From: Xylophilus ampelinus
Lineage (GTDB): Bacteria > Pseudomonadota > Gammaproteobacteria > Burkholderiales > Burkholderiaceae_C
DNA length: 64,000 nt
Assembly (NCBI RefSeq): GCF_901875635.1
Contig: NZ_CABFMN010000081.1
Coordinates: forward strand, 1 to 64,000
Direction: 5' to 3'
Part shown: piece by piece, positions 26,680-34,546 of the stretch
How the letters are laid out: the number at the start of each line of letters is the position of its first letter
Numbering within the stretch: position 1 is the stretch's first letter
Notes under the pieces: model-generated
The model's database searches: none
What the model was told of the DNA's origin: nothing
The model's input: the letters and a program-made list of their open reading frames with translations, nothing else
Translations under genes and position numbers: made by a program

Positions 26680-26862
26680 TCATTCCTTCGAAGTCGGCTC
26701 CTTCGCCTTGTCGATCGCTTTGCTCAACCATTCCATGCCAAGTCGCCTAAGCTTCGCCCAGCGTTCTGGCGTCAGTCGCACTGAGCCGTTCACTTTCCGC
26801 TGGTCTTCGGGTAGGGGTGGTCGACCCATTCGGGCGAGGGCTTCGCGTTCTTGCTTCGTCAT
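26680..26862 (-). CDS. Small putative DNA-binding protein
   Basis: A 60-residue basic protein, with MGRPPLPEDQRKVNGSVRL followed by TPERWAKLRRLGMEWLSKAID. The G-R-P-P-x-P-x-D-Q-R start followed by SVRLTPE and two helices resembles short ribbon-helix-helix-type proteins common in phage and island regions. A 15-bp inverted repeat lies just upstream (26874-26914), which would suit autoregulation. No good ribosome binding site is seen before the ATG at 26862. Confidence 0.7.
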   Translation of the reverse strand: MTKQEREALARMGRPPLPEDQRKVNGSVRLTPERWAKLRRLGMEWLSKAIDKAKEPTSKE

Positions 26863-26873
26863 GAGGAGTTAAT

Positions 26874-26914
26874 GTAATGAACAAAGTCGCAGACTTCAAG
26901 ACTTTATTCATTAC
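26874..26914. promoter_or_regulatory. 15-bp inverted repeat, operator candidate
   Basis: The arms GTAATGAACAAAGTC (26874-26888) and GACTTTATTCATTAC (26900-26914) pair at 14 of 15 positions around an 11-base loop. It lies between the minus-strand gene at 26862 and plus-strand genes, in the AT-richest stretch of the left end, so it may be the repressor operator of the element. Confidence 0.6.
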
Positions 26915-27026
26915 GTATAGTCGGGGTTTACCAGCCCTTGCTTGGCGCGCCTTTGGACTGCATTGCCCCACTGTTGCAGTCGGGAACGGGAAAGACTGCA
27001 TGAAACAAGGATTGCACGCTACGTAA
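26877..27026 (+). CDS. Possible 49-residue small ORF in the intergenic region
   Basis: An ATG at 26877 is preceded by GAGGAG at 26863-26868 with normal spacing and opens a 49-codon frame starting MNKVADFKTLFITYSRGL. Its first codons coincide with the inverted repeat at 26874-26914, so the ribosome binding site may be chance. No similarity is recognised; listed because it would be missed by length cut-offs. Confidence 0.25.
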   Translation: MNKVADFKTLFITYSRGLPALAWRAFGLHCPTVAVGNGKDCMKQGLHAT

Positions 27027-27072
27027 ACGAGAGCGCTTGCTTGATCGATGCCGCCCTACCCAGAATCAGCGG

Positions 27073-27687
27073 ATGACAGCCCCGTGGACGGTCGAAGAAG
27101 AAGCATTGCTCGCTGAGCTTGTTCCTCACTTGCTCCATGAGGAGATCGGTGCGCTCCTCGGACGATCGCTCAACGTGGTTCGCCACAAGGCGAAGTCGCT
27201 GCGGCTGTTGAAGAAGAGCCCGGCCATCATCGAGGTAGAGCTGCAGCTAGTCGATGAGTTAATGGAGTTTTTGCCGTATGCGGAGATCGGCCGGCTGATC
27301 GGACGCAGCGGAAGCGCAGTGCAGTCGATGACAACGCGTTATCTTGGGAAGCGCCGCCCACCGCGTGCGGTGCGGTGGACACCGGATGACCTGGCGACGC
27401 TTCGCACGCTCTATCCCCTGCACAGAAACGCAGATATAGCTATCGTTCTTGATCGTTCGCTGTGGGCCGTGAACCAGGCTGCGTTTCGCCTTGGCCTGCG
27501 AAAGGCTTCAGTAGGCCGCTGGATACCGCTTGTGCCCCCGGCGCTGCGCGACGCCATTGCCCTTACCCGCCAGCTAAAGGAAAAAGCCCATGAGCGAAAG
27601 CAGCGTGAGAACGATCGACGACCTGCGCGACGTACTGTTTCGCCAATTAGACATCTTGGAGGATGCCTCCAAGCCGGTCGACTATGA
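27073..27687 (+). CDS. DNA-binding protein with three Myb/SANT-like helix-turn-helix repeats
   Basis: A 204-residue protein. Three related units of about 45-50 residues are visible: WTVEEEALLAELVPHLLHEE..LLGRSLNVVRHKA, then LQLVDELMEFLPYAEIGRLIGRSGSAVQSM, then WTPDDLATLRTLYPLHRNAD..LDRSLWAVNQAAFRLGL. The W-T-x-E/D-D/E start with G/D-R-S-x-x-A/V-V resembles bacterial Myb/SANT-like or GcrA-like HTH repeats. The last 30 or so residues are Arg-rich and overlap the next gene. A regulator or terminase-small-subunit-like DNA binder is possible. The ATG at 27073 is used. Confidence 0.75.
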   Translation: MTAPWTVEEEALLAELVPHLLHEEIGALLGRSLNVVRHKAKSLRLLKKSPAIIEVELQLVDELMEFLPYAEIGRLIGRSGSAVQSMTTRYLGKRRPPRAVRWTPDDLATLRTLYPLHRNADIAIVLDRSLWAVNQAAFRLGLRKASVGRWIPLVPPALRDAIALTRQLKEKAHERKQRENDRRPARRTVSPIRHLGGCLQAGRL

Positions 27688-27910
27688 CCGCATCCGTACC
27701 ATCGTGGCCGTGTCGGAGCAAATGATCAACCTGTCTCGATTACAGGTTCAAGTCTGCGCCATCATGAAGGGCGAGCTTGACGTGCCCTTCATTGAGTCGT
27801 CTATGCCCGAGCGCCCGCTACGTCGCTCGGATTCACTGGACCCAATACAGCGCCTGCAGAACGCACTGCGCTCCGGTCCTGCGCCCGACCATCCCTGGCG
27901 CAACAGCTAG
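27590..27910 (+). CDS. Phage-type small protein of unknown function
   Basis: A 106-residue protein with start region SVRTIDDLRDVLFRQLDILE and a middle helix RIRTIVAVSEQMINLSRLQVQV. This pattern (T-I-x-D-L-R near the N terminus, then a helix with I-N-x-x-R/K-V/L-x-V) is familiar from small phage proteins encoded beside HTH regulators. AAGGAAA precedes the ATG at 27590. It overlaps the end of the preceding gene by 98 bp in another frame, which is unusually long. Confidence 0.7.
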   Translation: MSESSVRTIDDLRDVLFRQLDILEDASKPVDYDRIRTIVAVSEQMINLSRLQVQVCAIMKGELDVPFIESSMPERPLRRSDSLDPIQRLQNALRSGPAPDHPWRNS

Positions 27911-28119
27911 GTCGCAACGACGCGTCGGCGATACAGACCAACACATTGCCCGCAACCGAGCGTCCCGCTCCTCCTTGCGACGCACCGCTTTGCGGCTGCC
28001 GCGCTTTCGTAGCTTCCGACGCTTGACTACCTCATCAACTTGAGTGATGCAAGGACAAACATTGCAGTGCCATAACTGGCGCGGGCAGGCAAGCCCAATC
28101 ACTTATTAAGGAGATCGCC

Positions 28120-28392
28120 ATGAAGTTCATTCATCTGCTGGCCGCCACCACGCTTGCGTTAATCGGTCCTGTTGCCGGGGCAGCACAGCGCTGCCCCGCA
28201 GGAGACAGTGGCTGCACAATCGACAACGGAGCAGACAAGATTCGAGATCGGGTCAATGAGGGCGCTCGGAAGGTCATCAATAACAGCAACCCCGAAGGGC
28301 GAGCCAAGGAAGTGCGAGAAACGGTCAAGGACTGCGTGAAATGCGGCATGGATGCTGTAAAGGATGGCGCTGACAAGATCAAAGGCCAGTAG
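28120..28392 (+). CDS. Small secreted protein with four cysteines
   Basis: A 90-residue protein with an N-terminal signal peptide (MKFIHLLAATTLALIGPVAGAAQ) and a short hydrophilic mature part with Cys pairs (RCPAGDSGC and DCVKCG) and many Asp, Lys and Gly residues. A strong ribosome binding site, AAGGAG, precedes the ATG. It is probably periplasmic with one or two disulfides. Function unknown; it may be a cargo gene of the element rather than a phage gene. Confidence 0.7.
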   Translation: MKFIHLLAATTLALIGPVAGAAQRCPAGDSGCTIDNGADKIRDRVNEGARKVINNSNPEGRAKEVRETVKDCVKCGMDAVKDGADKIKGQ

Positions 28393-28487
28393 CAACGGCT
28401 TACCTGTACGGCACGGGCAAGGAGCGACGAGTAAAACCACGATACAGCAAGCCAGCTGCGGGGCGGCTAGCAATGAGGACAGAGAGC

Positions 28488-28724
28488 ATGGAGCGTCTAA
28501 TTTTGTTGACAACCTTGCTTGCGCTGTGCGCTTGTGACTCAAAGGACTGGGAGTCTGCGGGCCATCAGGACGGGTATGCAGCCACCGTCAACACTACATG
28601 CAAGTTCCGAGCAACTATGGTGCACGGCAAGTTCGAGAACGCGGAGTACGCGAAAGGATACAGCCGCGGCGCCCAAGAAGGTGCGGCCGCAGTAGCAAGG
28701 CAGGGGTGCGAGCGTCTGAAGTAG
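28488..28724 (+). CDS. Small lipoprotein
   Basis: A 78-residue protein with a lipobox LCAC after a short hydrophobic stretch (RLILLTTLLALCACDSKDW), so a lipid-anchored protein is predicted. The mature part has YAKGYSRGAQEGAAAVARQGC. GAGGAC lies 10 bases before the ATG at 28488, preferred over the in-frame ATG at 28473. It follows the secreted protein at 28120 on the same strand. Phage lipoproteins of this kind sometimes alter superinfection, but no specific family is recognised. Confidence 0.7.
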   Translation: MERLILLTTLLALCACDSKDWESAGHQDGYAATVNTTCKFRATMVHGKFENAEYAKGYSRGAQEGAAAVARQGCERLK

Positions 28725-28729
28725 TTTTC

Positions 28730-28960
28730 TGCTCTCCCTCTCGCCGTCGCCCTCGTGAATGACCTTGGCAACGGCCTGCACGCTGCGACGGGAGACGTTC
28801 AGCATGTCGGCGGCCTGGTCCTGGGTGATAGGTGCGCAAATTTGCGCAGCTTGGTCTGCACGCTGGCCGTCCTTGAGGTTTGCCAGCTTGGCTGCCACCG
28901 CCGCCCGCTGCGTCTCGGTGAGGTGCCGACGATGCAGGCTGGGGAGTGAAATTGGGCCGC
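28730..28960 (-). pseudogene. Remnant of a ParB-like/HTH protein
   Basis: In the minus strand frame the stretch HRRHLTETQRAAVAAKLANL, followed by ITQDQAADMLNVSRRSVQAVAKV, is recognisable. It matches the middle of ParB-like nuclease/HTH proteins frequent in phages and islands. The usual N-terminal part is missing and the C-terminal side runs out of frame into the lipoprotein gene. It has no convincing start, so it is called a truncated remnant. Confidence 0.55.
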
Positions 28961-29017
28961 AGAAAAAAATCTGCAGTTTCGGCCGATGATCAGGCATCCA
29001 ACCCAAGGAGACACGAC

Positions 29018-29275
29018 ATGAGCCTAATCGACTTTCTGACCCGGGTGAAAGCCGGGCAGACCGCCTTTGCCGTCATCGGCGACGACTACGACACCCTGGA
29101 AGGCATCGCACGCACGGCTACCGTGGCCGAGCGGTCCGGCTATGTGCTCGGCCTCTCCATCGACAACTGCAAGGGGCGGGACACCTACGGCAGGCCCCTT
29201 CGCTTGCGTCTCGCTGGGCTCACGCCGGTGGGAGAAGAGTGGCTGCAGCGCGCACAGCGCTCGAAGGCAGCGTGA
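29018..29275 (+). CDS. Small protein of unknown function
   Basis: An 85-residue soluble protein with start MSLIDFLTRVKAGQTAFAVI and ending LTPVGEEWLQRAQRSKAA. AAGGAG precedes the ATG at 29018 with good spacing. It contains no Cys motif beyond one Cys and no membrane helix. The stop overlaps the start of the next gene by one base (TGATG). I do not recognise a family. Confidence 0.65.
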   Translation: MSLIDFLTRVKAGQTAFAVIGDDYDTLEGIARTATVAERSGYVLGLSIDNCKGRDTYGRPLRLRLAGLTPVGEEWLQRAQRSKAA

Positions 29276-29511
29276 TGCGCAGTCGCACGCTTGCCCAGAC
29301 GCTTCAGCTTCAAGCTGAGGACGGTTCGTTTGTGGAAGTGCAGCGGTGGGTGCGCGCCGACCCTTCGCCAATGCCTGGCAGCGTCGTAATGCTCAGCGGC
29401 CAGGAAGACTTCAACATGCGCGATGGCGGCGTGGTTGACCGCAATCCAGACGGCAGCTTCACTATCCAAGCGACGGGGCAGCGTCTTGTCGACCCGGACG
29501 AGCAGGATTAG
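29275..29511 (+). CDS. Small protein of unknown function, coupled to the preceding gene
   Basis: A 78-residue, acidic protein. Alternating hydrophobic stretches (SFVEVQRWVRA, GSVVMLSGQ) suggest a small beta-rich domain. The ATG at 29275 overlaps the preceding stop (TGATG). No family is recognised. Together with 29018 it forms a two-gene unit near the convergent minus-strand cassette. Confidence 0.6.
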   Translation: MRSRTLAQTLQLQAEDGSFVEVQRWVRADPSPMPGSVVMLSGQEDFNMRDGGVVDRNPDGSFTIQATGQRLVDPDEQD

Positions 29512-29569
29512 GCTGCGGAGCGACTTGTGCACCGGTCGCGAAGGTGGGCGGTCCGACGATCGAGCAGCG

Positions 29570-29800
29570 CTAGACCACCGACTCCACCATCCCCCGCTGC
29601 TCCCTCAGGATCCGGTTCAACTCCTTCTGGATCCGCCGGTCCTCGATCCACTGCCCGCCGCGGTAGCCGTTCATCGCGGTCTTGGCCTTCCCCTCATCGC
29701 TCTTCGGCCCCGTCGACTTCTCCCACGGCTTCCACCGCTGGATCGCCTCGCGCTGCTTTGCTCTTCGCTCGGGTGTCCATCCAGCTGCCGGGTTGCCCAT
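29570..29800 (-). CDS. Phage-type small basic protein (WTPERR family style)
   Basis: A 76-residue basic protein with GWTPERRAKQREAIQRWKPW and then KSTGPKSDEGKAKTAMNGYRGG. The combination WTPERR...W.PW..STGP.S..GKA is a familiar conserved small protein of phages and prophage regions, of unknown function. Its start lies inside the end of the upstream gene (107-bp overlap, another frame). It is the last gene of the minus-strand cassette. Confidence 0.75.
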   Translation of the reverse strand: MGNPAAGWTPERRAKQREAIQRWKPWEKSTGPKSDEGKAKTAMNGYRGGQWIEDRRIQKELNRILREQRGMVESVV

Positions 29801-30377
29801 CGTTCCTCTCCAAAAGTTGGGTTTTCGCTACTCTGCTTTTCTGACGCCCGGGTGCGGGCGCCTGCGCGGATCGTTCCGGATTCACGCCGTTGTTGACCTG
29901 CTGATTCCCTCCCGCAGTCGCCACGTTCGCCTGTTCAGCGATGACCGTGGTCCGGGGAAACTTCAGGTCGACCAGCGCCGAGAGGGTTGCCCGGCTGGCT
30001 GACTGAGCCTTCAGGGCCAGGCCGAGGAACGCCTCCATGTTCCGCTGCGCCTGTTGTGCCTGAGCACGGCGGGCCAGGTTCACGAACATCGTCTGTAGGG
30101 CCGCGGCTTGCGACACGAGCATTTCCTCGATGTCGCCAAGATCGCCTGCCTTGACCCGCTCGGTGATCTGCCTGACCTGATCCATGCAGGCCACGACGCT
30201 CAACTGACCATCCGTCATGTACCCACCGAACGGAGTCATGACGCAGGCCGCATTGAGGGCAGGATCGGACAGCGCCCTGCCGTAACCCTCTGCATCCCCT
30301 TCGCCGGGGCGGCGAGGTAGCTGCAGCGCCTTCGGGTCGGCCGCGCTTTGTGCTGGCTTCATGTCCTTCTGGCTCAT
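29694..30377 (-). CDS. Phage-associated protein of unknown function
   Basis: A 227-residue soluble protein. Its centre is a long helical region (DLGDIEEMLVSQAAALQTMF, then LGLALKAQSASRATLSALVD) ending with a short KFPRTTVIAEQANVA and a Gln/Asn-rich QQVNNG. I have seen this arrangement (repeated Gln-Ala helices, A-L-K-A-Q-x-x-x-R-A-T, then Q-A-N-V/I-A) in phage proteins encoded near terminase or head genes. The C-terminal ~35 residues overlap the next gene and may be a run-on. The ATG at 30377 is preferred to the longer hydrophobic extension. Confidence 0.7.
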   Translation of the reverse strand: MSQKDMKPAQSAADPKALQLPRRPGEGDAEGYGRALSDPALNAACVMTPFGGYMTDGQLSVVACMDQVRQITERVKAGDLGDIEEMLVSQAAALQTMFVNLARRAQAQQAQRNMEAFLGLALKAQSASRATLSALVDLKFPRTTVIAEQANVATAGGNQQVNNGVNPERSAQAPAPGRQKSRVAKTQLLERNDGQPGSWMDTRAKSKAARGDPAVEAVGEVDGAEER

Positions 30378-30389
30378 ATCATTCCTTTC

Positions 30390-30614
30390 ATGGATCTGTC
30401 GCCCTACCTCGAATACAAGCTCTTCAAGCTCATCGGACTGGGTGTGCTCGCATTCCTGGTGTGCTTCATCTACCGTGTGAAGACCGGCCGATCGTTCATC
30501 GCTGATCAGGATCAGCAAGCAGACCAGGAACACGCATCGTCAGCAGGCCGGGATTTGCTGTCCGGTCCATCAGGGCGGGTCGACGGGCACCAAGAGATAG
30601 AAACTCGGCGATAG
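30390..30614 (+). CDS. Possible small membrane protein, opposite strand
   Basis: A 74-residue frame with one clear membrane helix (FKLIGLGVLAFLVCFIYRV) preceded by MDLSPYLEYK and followed by a polar tail. It is divergent from the 30377 gene and overlaps the 3' end of the transglycosylase gene by 119 bp. The helix with flanking charged residues looks genuine, while the tail is antisense to the larger gene. It could be a phage-type single-helix protein. Confidence 0.45.
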   Translation: MDLSPYLEYKLFKLIGLGVLAFLVCFIYRVKTGRSFIADQDQQADQEHASSAGRDLLSGPSGRVDGHQEIETRR

Positions 30615-33540
30615 CCCTATCAAGCGTCTGCGGGTCGGCCAGCAAACCACTTAGCCGCTCCACTTTCTGGCGCTTTGCGCCTTCCTTCATGGCCGCCAGC
30701 AGCGGGCCACTGAATTTGTTGACCAAGGGAATACGGTCCGCCAGCACCGAGACCAGCCGGCTGTCCAACACCCCAGAATTGAGAGCGTTCTGCGCCGTGT
30801 TCGAGCCGACGGCCCGCCCCAGGTTGGTCGCGGAATCAGCCCGGGCGACATCGCGGCCGACCCCCTGCAGGGTGGCGCGCTCGGCGTCGTCGAAAAGCCC
30901 GTCGATCGCTCCGGAGCGCGATGCCAACCACTTGCCCAGCTTCTCGTTGGAGAGCGTACCGCCGGCCGAAGTCTGGCCCGCCGCGTCGGTGATTGCGTAG
31001 TTCTTCAGGAGCGCGCGCGTTTCCGGCGACGCGATCAGGTTGAAGGCCACCATGTCCTCGGCCTGCGACCCTCGCGAACTGAAGAACTTCGGCGCCAGCT
31101 CACCACCCTGAGCCGCCGGCAGCCCATCGCCACCCTGCCGGAAGATCGACGCCTGAGGGCCGGTGCGATACCGCTGCATGCGGTCGGCGTGTTGCGCGAT
31201 CGCGTCGCGCCAGGTGCGCACCATGTCGGGCGGGAAGTTCTCGCCGATGTTGCCCTGCCCGTCCGCCACGCGCTGCACACGCGCATCGATGTCGCGGCGC
31301 ATTTGGTCCAGAGCTGCGGCCTCGCGCGTGCGCCCGCGCAGTTGTGCGTCGGCATGCGCCTCACCGATGGACGAACGCAGGTTCTGCACTTCGCGAAAGT
31401 TGACCGGGCGCGCCACAGTCACGGCCCCGGGCGCGTCGCCCTGCGCAGCCTCGCGCATCGCCTGCATCACTCGCGATTGGTCGGCTTCGGCTGCAACCGC
31501 GCGCCGCGCGTCTGGGTCGCGCAAGGCGTTAAGCAGGGTCGCCGGGTCGTCGTCCGGGATGTACCCAGCCTCGTGCATCTGCTGGGCCAAGCGGTCCACA
31601 GACTGCCCACGGTTGTTGTAGACGATGCGGCCTGCGCCGGACTGCCGTAGATCCCGCAACTCACCGGCTAGGCCCTGCGACGAAGGTGCCGAGGCGTTGA
31701 TGCCGCCAGCACGGCGCACGGCTTGGAGCAGCGTCGGACGCCCCTGAGCGCTTCCCGCCGTTGCTGGCGTCACCGCCTCGATAGTCTCCTCGCCGATGTC
31801 GCGGGCGGTGCGCAGCGCCGCATCCACGTTGCCTCGCGAACCGAAAGTGCCTCGGCCGAGATAGCGGTCCGCGGCGGCCTGCATGTTGCCAATCGGCAGC
31901 TCGAAGCGGGTTTCGTCGAAGGGGTCCACGGACTCGAAGGCGCGTTCAACCCGCTGGCGGGCTGCTTCGTCGGCGGCACGCACCTCTGGGCCGACGGTGT
32001 TCCCGAAGTTCTCGGCTGCCTGTTGGCGAGTGCCAGTGACCGGGGAGATGCGGTCGAGTGCACCCAGGCGGGCCGCGTTCTGGGCCTGTTCCTTCTCCAG
32101 CAACGCCGTTTCTCCAGCGTTGCGCAACGTGCGCTGCAGCTGGCTGATGTTCGGGTTTTGCAGGATCTGGGGGACAGTCGGGCCTTCCGTCACGATGTTG
32201 GGGCCTTGGGCACCCAGCGCCGCGCGCACGTCCGCCACCTCTTGCGGAGTGCGGTAGCCGCCCACATCAAGGATGGTCTCGGCGGCTTTGGCAGTCTCGG
32301 GCGTGCGGAGTGCTCGGACGCCTCGCCCTGCCAGGTCGCCTACCGCGCCCATCCCACGGATCACCGGAGGCAACGCTGCACCGATTGCCGCGCCAGTATC
32401 CGCACTAGTCGGATCGATAAGCGCGGCGCTGGCTGCACCGTTGATGCCACCTCCTGCGGCGCGCACGCCTATGTTCGCAGCTTTGCCGGCAATCGTTGCC
32501 GGCGCCAGGCCGGTGCGCATGCCTCCGCTCGCCGCCGCATTCCCGATCACTTCCAGGCCCGGCGCTGCGCGCGCAAGCATTGGGAAGGTTCCTGCCGCCT
32601 TGAGGCCGAGGCCCACCGCACCCCCTACGGGATACGTGGCCGCAATGTTCCCAACGATCCGGCCGCCGGTAAAGGACGGGCTTGCGTTCTCGTCGTTGAA
32701 CGCCTTCAGAGAAGCCTCGCGCTCGGCGTTCTGCTTCTCTACAGGTGTCTGAGCCGTGCCCGTCACCAGCGTAGAGAGGTTGCTCCCCGGTGGCCGCTGC
32801 AGCGCCGCCTGCACCCGCGCCTCATGGTTCAGGAGCGTATTGCCGACATCGGCGAAGCCGGACGCAATACCTTTCCCAACGCTGCCCATGTCGACGCCCG
32901 CCATGGCGAGCAATGGCCCAACGACGGGGATGGTCGCAGTTGCGGCGCGCGCGGCAGTGTCGGGCGTGAACAGGCCACCACTCGCTGCAGGCTTCGGTAC
33001 AGCAGCCCGCGCCGCCTGGGGCTCGGGAGTTGGTGTCTTCTGGCTGAACTGCGCGTTCAACTCAGCCCAAGGATCAGCTTGCGCCGAGCCCTTGGTGGAT
33101 TGTCCCGTCTGGCTGAACTTCTCGTTCAGCGAGGCCCAGTCCGCGTCAGCAGCGCTCGGTGCTTGTGCTTGCGATTGCCCCATGCCGGCCATCACTTTCT
33201 GGATGTAGTTGCGAGTTTCGGAAGGAGCAGCGTCCAAGCCCCTACGCTTCAGGTTGCCGATGCCCCAGTTGTAGGCCGCCAGAGCCTGCGGCAGGTCACC
33301 ACCGGTCTGCTTGAGTAGGTCGGAGTACATGTGCGCGGCGGCACCCGCAGAGGTCTGCAGGTCGTAGGGATCGGCCAGGCCGTACTGCCGAGCGGTAGCC
33401 GGCATGAACTGAAAATGGCCTTCGGCTCCCGCTGGCGACACCATCGCGCGCCCGCGGCCGGACTCCGCCGACCAGACGCTATCCAGGAGCCCGGAGGGCA
33501 GTCCATATTGGCGTTCGAGCTGGCTGAACAGTTCCATCAC
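30496..33540 (-). CDS. Large lytic transglycosylase, virion (DNA-ejection) type
   Basis: A 1014-residue protein. Residues 1-110 are a goose-type/Slt lysozyme domain: the catalytic Glu is in WSAESGRGRA near residue 27, followed by GHFQFMPATARQYG and ALAAYNWGIGNLKRRG. The rest has Ala/Gly-rich, partly hydrophobic helices (about 190-420), then long helical regions. This is the build of podovirus internal virion proteins that cut peptidoglycan during DNA entry; it is far larger than cellular transglycosylases and lacks a signal peptide. Its start overlaps the 33537 gene by four bases. It is the largest gene of the element, found without any capsid genes. Confidence 0.85.
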   Translation of the reverse strand: MMELFSQLERQYGLPSGLLDSVWSAESGRGRAMVSPAGAEGHFQFMPATARQYGLADPYDLQTSAGAAAHMYSDLLKQTGGDLPQALAAYNWGIGNLKRRGLDAAPSETRNYIQKVMAGMGQSQAQAPSAADADWASLNEKFSQTGQSTKGSAQADPWAELNAQFSQKTPTPEPQAARAAVPKPAASGGLFTPDTAARAATATIPVVGPLLAMAGVDMGSVGKGIASGFADVGNTLLNHEARVQAALQRPPGSNLSTLVTGTAQTPVEKQNAEREASLKAFNDENASPSFTGGRIVGNIAATYPVGGAVGLGLKAAGTFPMLARAAPGLEVIGNAAASGGMRTGLAPATIAGKAANIGVRAAGGGINGAASAALIDPTSADTGAAIGAALPPVIRGMGAVGDLAGRGVRALRTPETAKAAETILDVGGYRTPQEVADVRAALGAQGPNIVTEGPTVPQILQNPNISQLQRTLRNAGETALLEKEQAQNAARLGALDRISPVTGTRQQAAENFGNTVGPEVRAADEAARQRVERAFESVDPFDETRFELPIGNMQAAADRYLGRGTFGSRGNVDAALRTARDIGEETIEAVTPATAGSAQGRPTLLQAVRRAGGINASAPSSQGLAGELRDLRQSGAGRIVYNNRGQSVDRLAQQMHEAGYIPDDDPATLLNALRDPDARRAVAAEADQSRVMQAMREAAQGDAPGAVTVARPVNFREVQNLRSSIGEAHADAQLRGRTREAAALDQMRRDIDARVQRVADGQGNIGENFPPDMVRTWRDAIAQHADRMQRYRTGPQASIFRQGGDGLPAAQGGELAPKFFSSRGSQAEDMVAFNLIASPETRALLKNYAITDAAGQTSAGGTLSNEKLGKWLASRSGAIDGLFDDAERATLQGVGRDVARADSATNLGRAVGSNTAQNALNSGVLDSRLVSVLADRIPLVNKFSGPLLAAMKEGAKRQKVERLSGLLADPQTLDRAIAEFLSLGARRPALMDRTANPGLLTMRVPGLLADPDQR

Positions 33541-34202
33541 TTCATCCAGCGTTGCATGAGCGGATCAGCCAAGATTGAGCCGGCCACCTTGCGCCACTGC
33601 CTATCGATCTCGGTTAGGTCGCCGCGCTTCTGCGCGATAGGCAGCGCCGCCTCGTAATAGGCAGCCTTGCGAGCATCCATGTTCGCCTGGGCCTGGGTCA
33701 GATCGAGAATGAAGTCGTTCGCCTCGGGCCGGTTCTGGAGCGACACATAGGTCTGATTGAGGCGCTTCGCGTCGCCCTCGGTCGACGTGCCCTTTTGTTC
33801 GATTTGCTTTTTCATTAGGCGATCCATCGCGACCGACTGGAATTTCTGAGCGTTGGCAGCGAACATTTCGGCGCTCTTTGGGGCAACGCCAAGGCCGGCC
33901 AACACGTTGGCGGCGGTGGCTTTGGCTTCCGTGCCCCAGCCAGTGCTCAGGTCGATGCTTCGAAGCGCCTGAATGCTGTAGCTGACGCGCCCACCCCCAA
34001 CACCCACCGTGTAGTGGATGGGAGCGCCTCCCTGCTGCCTGAGGTTCTTCAGGTGCCCAGCAGACAGACCCAAGAGAGCAGCTGCATCAGCCTCGCCGAC
34101 GCGCATATCCGCCGATACTGGCATGTCCTCGGAGGCAACGACCGCGGCCAGGAGGATGGCGGTGGCCTCGACCCGCTCCGCAGGGGAAATGCCAGCAATC
34201 AC
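33537..34202 (-). CDS. Helix-turn-helix domain fused to a phage-type helical domain
   Basis: A 221-residue protein. Residues 30-85 look like a MerR/AlpA-type helix-turn-helix (RVGEADAAALLGLSAGHLKN, then GGGRVSYSIQALRSI). Residues 110-221 are a helical segment ending with WRKVAGSILADPLMQRW, resembling proteins encoded beside virion transglycosylases. A DNA-binding domain joined to such a domain is unusual. It starts with GTG at 34202, overlapping the upstream stop (GTGA), and its stop overlaps the transglycosylase start (ATGA). An in-frame ATG at 34124 is a possible alternative. Confidence 0.7.
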   Translation of the reverse strand: MIAGISPAERVEATAILLAAVVASEDMPVSADMRVGEADAAALLGLSAGHLKNLRQQGGAPIHYTVGVGGGRVSYSIQALRSIDLSTGWGTEAKATAANVLAGLGVAPKSAEMFAANAQKFQSVAMDRLMKKQIEQKGTSTEGDAKRLNQTYVSLQNRPEANDFILDLTQAQANMDARKAAYYEAALPIAQKRGDLTEIDRQWRKVAGSILADPLMQRWMK

Positions 34203-34546
34203 CGGCGCCTCCCGTATTGCTCAGAAAAGTAGCGCAGGAGGTCCGGCTTCAGCTCAGCGGGAGTTTTGAGACAGTCCCGCCGCATCTCCTCCCGCCGTGC
34301 GTCGTCATCACCCCACCGATCACAAGCCCGCATCGCGGCGGCTAGAAGCTGCTCTTCGAGCCTCTCGGCCTCCGCCTGGCACTCCTTCAGGTACGCGACT
34401 ATCGCCGGCTTGTTGGCCCGCAGCAGGTCGCGCTCGCTGTCATGGAGCGTGCTGGCTGGACTCACGAGCAGCTTGCCATCAGGCCTCAGTTCAACCGTGA
34501 AGCCCTGCGCCCACAACACCTCTAGGATGGACTGAGGCGTGCGCAT
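34199..34546 (-). CDS. Small protein with TubC-like N-terminal docking domain
   Basis: A 115-residue protein. Residues 5-55 (SILEVLWAQGFTVELRPDGK, then LHDSERDLLRANKPAIVAYL) match the TubC N-terminal docking fold: a short helix, a two-strand beta hairpin, then two helices ending in K-x-x-I/L-x-x-x-L. Such domains also occur in phage and island proteins beside primase genes. The ATG at 34546 overlaps the ATPase stop by one base (TGATG). The open frame further upstream is a shadow of the repetitive ATPase tail. Confidence 0.75.
   Translation of the reverse strand: MRTPQSILEVLWAQGFTVELRPDGKLLVSPASTLHDSERDLLRANKPAIVAYLKECQAEAERLEEQLLAAAMRACDRWGDDDARREEMRRDCLKTPAELKPDLLRYFSEQYGRRR

Noticed and set aside
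27833..28102. An 89-codon minus-strand frame in the element
   Set aside because: It has a basic stretch that could look like a DNA-binding protein, but there is no ribosome binding site, it overlaps the plus-strand gene end and its composition is unconvincing.
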